Source of the DNA: Pseudomonadota bacterium
Lineage (GTDB): Bacteria; Pseudomonadota; Gammaproteobacteria; Steroidobacterales; Steroidobacteraceae
NCBI GenBank assembly: GCA_003242495.1
Contig: QGUO01000098.1
Location: 1-10,312 of the forward strand
Length of the DNA: 10,312 nt
Direction: 5' to 3'
Shown here: one piece after another, positions 8,604-10,312 of the stretch
Layout: each line of letters starts with the position of its first letter
How positions within the stretch are numbered: position 1 is the first letter of the stretch
The notes under the pieces: generated by a model
The model's database searches: none
Told to the model about the DNA's origin: nothing
The model's input: only the letters and a program-made list of their open reading frames with translations
Made by a program: the position numbers and the translations under genes

Positions 8604-9119
8604 ATGCACTGCCCCTTCTGCAACCACGAGGAGACCAAGGTCATCGACTCGCGGCTCGCCGGCGAGGGGCAGCAGATTCGCCGCCGCCGCGAGTGCCTGA
8701 AGTGCGGCGAACGCTTCACGACCTTCGAGACGGCCGAGCTGGTGATGCCGCGCATCGTCAAGAGCGACTCGAGCCGCGAGCCCTTCGATGAGGGCAAGCT
8801 GCGCACCAGCCTGCTCAAGGCGCTGGAGAAGCGGCCGGTGTCCAGTGAGGCGCTCGACGCCGCGGTCATGAACATCTGCCACAAGCTGCGCACGCTCGGC
8901 GAGCGCGAGGTCCCCTCGCGGCTGGTCGGGGAGCTCGCGATGGAGCAGCTGCATCATCTCGACGAAGTGGCCTACGTGCGCTTCGCGTCGGTGTATCGCA
9001 GCTTCCAGGACGTGGATGCGTTCCGCGAGGAGATCGAGCGCATGCGCCGGCGGCGCAGCCGCGAAGCGACCGAGAGCCAGCTCGCGCTCTGGTCGAACGG
9101 CGAGCGTCCGAAGAAGTAG
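8604..9119 (+). CDS. nrdR: Transcriptional repressor NrdR
   Basis: This 171-aa ATP/dATP-sensing repressor controls ribonucleotide reductase genes. The N-terminal zinc ribbon has C3, C6, C31 and C34 (MHCPFC and CLKCGERF) with the basic stretch RRRR at 26-29. An ATP-cone domain follows at about 48-138 (VMPRIVKSDSSREPFDEGKL through VAYVRFASVYRSF). The tail after about 150 is basic and polar and makes the protein some 20 residues longer than E. coli NrdR (149 aa), as I recall for several other gammaproteobacteria. The ATG at 8604 starts the conserved MHCPFC; only a weak purine-rich match (GAGACG) is close upstream, so translation may be coupled to glyA. I saw no NrdR box in the window, and its usual targets (nrd operons) are not here. 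Confidence 0.97.
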   Translation: MHCPFCNHEETKVIDSRLAGEGQQIRRRRECLKCGERFTTFETAELVMPRIVKSDSSREPFDEGKLRTSLLKALEKRPVSSEALDAAVMNICHKLRTLGEREVPSRLVGELAMEQLHHLDEVAYVRFASVYRSFQDVDAFREEIERMRRRRSREATESQLALWSNGERPKK

Positions 9120-9124
9120 CGGCG

Positions 9125-10252
9125 GTGTTCACGACGTTCGATCGCCGCATGATGCAGCGGGCCATCGAGCTGGCCCGTCTGGGGCGCTATACCAACCATC
9201 CGAACCCGCGCGTGGGCTGCGTGCTCGTGCAGGGCGAGCGCATCGTGGGCGAGGGCTGGCATCGCAAGTGGGGCGAGCCGCATGCCGAAGTGCATGCGCT
9301 GGCGGCCGCCGGCGAGGCGGCGCGTGGCGCGACCGTCTACGTGACGCTCGAGCCGCACTCCTACCAGGGGCGCACGCCGCCCTGCACCGAGGCGTTGATC
9401 CGGGCCGGCGTGGCGCGCGTGATCTGCGGCACGCTGGATCCCAACCCGAGAGTGCATGGCGAGGGTGTTCGCCAGCTCGAAGCCGCCGGCATCGAGGTGC
9501 GCACGGGCCTGCTCGAAGAGCAGGTGCGGGCGCTGAACCTCGGGTTCGAGAAGCGCATGACGCGCGGCTTGCCGCGCGTGATCGTCAAGATGGCCGCCAG
9601 CATCGATGGGCGGGTGGCACTGGCCGGAGGCGAAAGCCGCTGGATCACCGGGCCGGCCGCGCGCGCCGACGTGCACCGGCTGCGTGCCGAGGCGAGTGCC
9701 GTGCTGACCGGCATCGGCACGGTGCTCGCGGACGATCCGCAGCTCACGGTGCGCGATCCGCAGATCGAGCTGCTCGGGCGCCAGCCGCTGCGCGTGGTGC
9801 TCGACTCGCAGCTGCGCATGCCGGGGGCGGCGCGCATGCTGCGCGAGCCCGGTGAGACGCTGGTTTTCACGCGCCCCGAGGCGCCTGCGCGCAGCGCCGC
9901 GCTGACGCAGGCGGGCGCCCAGGTTCTCACCGTGCCGCCGGACGACGCCGGCGCGCTGGACCTGGAATCGGTCCTTCGGGCATTGGCCGAGCGCCAGTGC
10001 AACGACGTGCTCGTCGAGGCCGGCCCGACCCTGGCCGGCCGGTTCGTGGAGCAGGGATGGGCCGACGAGCTGATCGTCTACCAGGCACCCATGCTGCTCG
10101 GGCCGCAGGCCCGGCCGATGCTGCATTTGTCCGAGCCGGCGCGTCTGGCGCATGCCCCGCGGTTCACGCTGCGCGCCAGCGAGGCCCTGGGGCCCGATCT
10201 GAAGCTCGTCTACGTGCCGCGGCCACGCGGCGGCCCTGACCCTGCGGAGTAG
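9125..10252 (+). CDS. ribD: Bifunctional riboflavin biosynthesis deaminase/reductase RibD
   Basis: This 375-aa protein catalyses two consecutive steps of riboflavin synthesis: deamination of the pyrimidinone from GTP cyclohydrolase II, then NADPH-dependent reduction of the ribose side chain. The deaminase domain (about 1-145) has HPNPRVGCVLV (25-35), zinc ligand H53 and catalytic E55 in HAEVHAL, and C87 in GRTPPC. The other expected zinc cysteine (E. coli C75, in LEPCSH) is replaced by H78 in LEPHSY, an unusual change discussed in the findings. The reductase domain (about 149-366) shows VKMAASIDGRVAL, the SRWITG segment, GIGTVLADDPQLTVR, PLRVVLDS and VEAGPTLAG (297-305). The start is the GTG at 9125, 5 nt after the nrdR stop, with AAGAAG about 8 nt upstream; it gives the usual short lead-in before the first helix, whereas the ATGs at 9149 and 9152 would cut that helix short. 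Tight spacing implies translation from the glyA-nrdR transcript. Confidence 0.96.
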   Translation: MFTTFDRRMMQRAIELARLGRYTNHPNPRVGCVLVQGERIVGEGWHRKWGEPHAEVHALAAAGEAARGATVYVTLEPHSYQGRTPPCTEALIRAGVARVICGTLDPNPRVHGEGVRQLEAAGIEVRTGLLEEQVRALNLGFEKRMTRGLPRVIVKMAASIDGRVALAGGESRWITGPAARADVHRLRAEASAVLTGIGTVLADDPQLTVRDPQIELLGRQPLRVVLDSQLRMPGAARMLREPGETLVFTRPEAPARSAALTQAGAQVLTVPPDDAGALDLESVLRALAERQCNDVLVEAGPTLAGRFVEQGWADELIVYQAPMLLGPQARPMLHLSEPARLAHAPRFTLRASEALGPDLKLVYVPRPRGGPDPAE

Positions 10253-10281
10253 CCAACCTGCACACGTCCTGCACGGGCCGA

Positions 10282-10295
10282 CCCGGCGCGCCGGG
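10282..10295. other. 14-bp perfect palindrome downstream of ribD
   Basis: CCCGGCGCGCCGGG is a perfect palindrome starting 30 nt after the ribD stop. As RNA it would need an internal loop, so the hairpin is short; as DNA it could be an operator-like site just before the TAGAAT hexamer. No T-run follows. Confidence 0.3.
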
Positions 10296-10306
10296 AGCGT
10301 CCAGGC

Positions 10307-10312
10307 TAGAAT
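10307..10312 (+). promoter_or_regulatory. Possible -10 box at the window edge
   Basis: TAGAAT at the last six bases matches the sigma-70 -10 consensus at five of six positions and lies 55 nt past the ribD stop. It could start a separate transcript for the next gene, which in this neighbourhood is often a riboflavin synthase gene. No clear -35 is present, and the window ends before any downstream support. Confidence 0.35.

Noticed and set aside
6069..8957. A 962-codon open reading frame on the minus strand, opposite the deacetylase, glyA and nrdR genes.
   Set aside because: It mirrors three well-identified genes in very GC-rich DNA, where few stop codons arise in the antisense frame. Its translation has low-complexity, His/Arg/Gly-rich composition and no recognisable domain.

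Overview
The window looks like an ordinary chromosomal housekeeping region of a high-GC gammaproteobacterium. The evidence is the long single-chain PurL with a fused glutaminase domain, an EttA-type ABC-F protein, and the gene order glyA-nrdR-ribD, which is typical of that class. Coding density is high, with 7 complete genes and one partial gene. I saw no mobile element, phage gene, CRISPR array, tRNA or rRNA. I looked for an undescribed system and found no convincing one; the unusual points are at the level of residues and intergenic structures.

Layout. The left edge (1-1752, + strand) is the C-terminal 583 codons of purL, which meets a small two-helix membrane protein gene of unknown function (minus strand, stop at 1774) head-on. 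A perfect 8-bp hairpin lies at this convergent junction and carries the purL stop codon in its loop. Next, all on the minus strand and read right to left, come ettA (5949-4273), hutH (4258-2714) and, after a 268-286 bp spacer containing a REP-like palindrome, the small membrane protein. ettA and hutH are only 14 nt apart and probably share a transcript.

From about 5950 to 6197 a 248-bp divergent intergenic region separates ettA from a plus-strand gene for a class I-like histone-deacetylase-superfamily hydrolase (6198-7187). After a 126-bp spacer with a good -10 box and Shine-Dalgarno come glyA (7314-8573), nrdR (8604-9119) and ribD (9125-10252) on the plus strand, separated by only 30 and 5 nt. 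The last 60 bp hold a 14-bp palindrome and a TAGAAT -10-like hexamer at the very edge, perhaps the start of the next riboflavin gene's control region.

Functionally the genes fall around nucleotide and one-carbon metabolism: PurL makes the purine precursor FGAM, GlyA feeds one-carbon units to purine synthesis, NrdR senses ATP/dATP to repress ribonucleotide reductase, and RibD works in the GTP-derived riboflavin pathway. EttA gates translation by energy charge. HutH (histidine to urocanate) and the deacetylase have no pathway partners in view. The most notable protein-level oddity is in RibD: the first zinc-binding cysteine of the deaminase site is replaced by histidine (H78).
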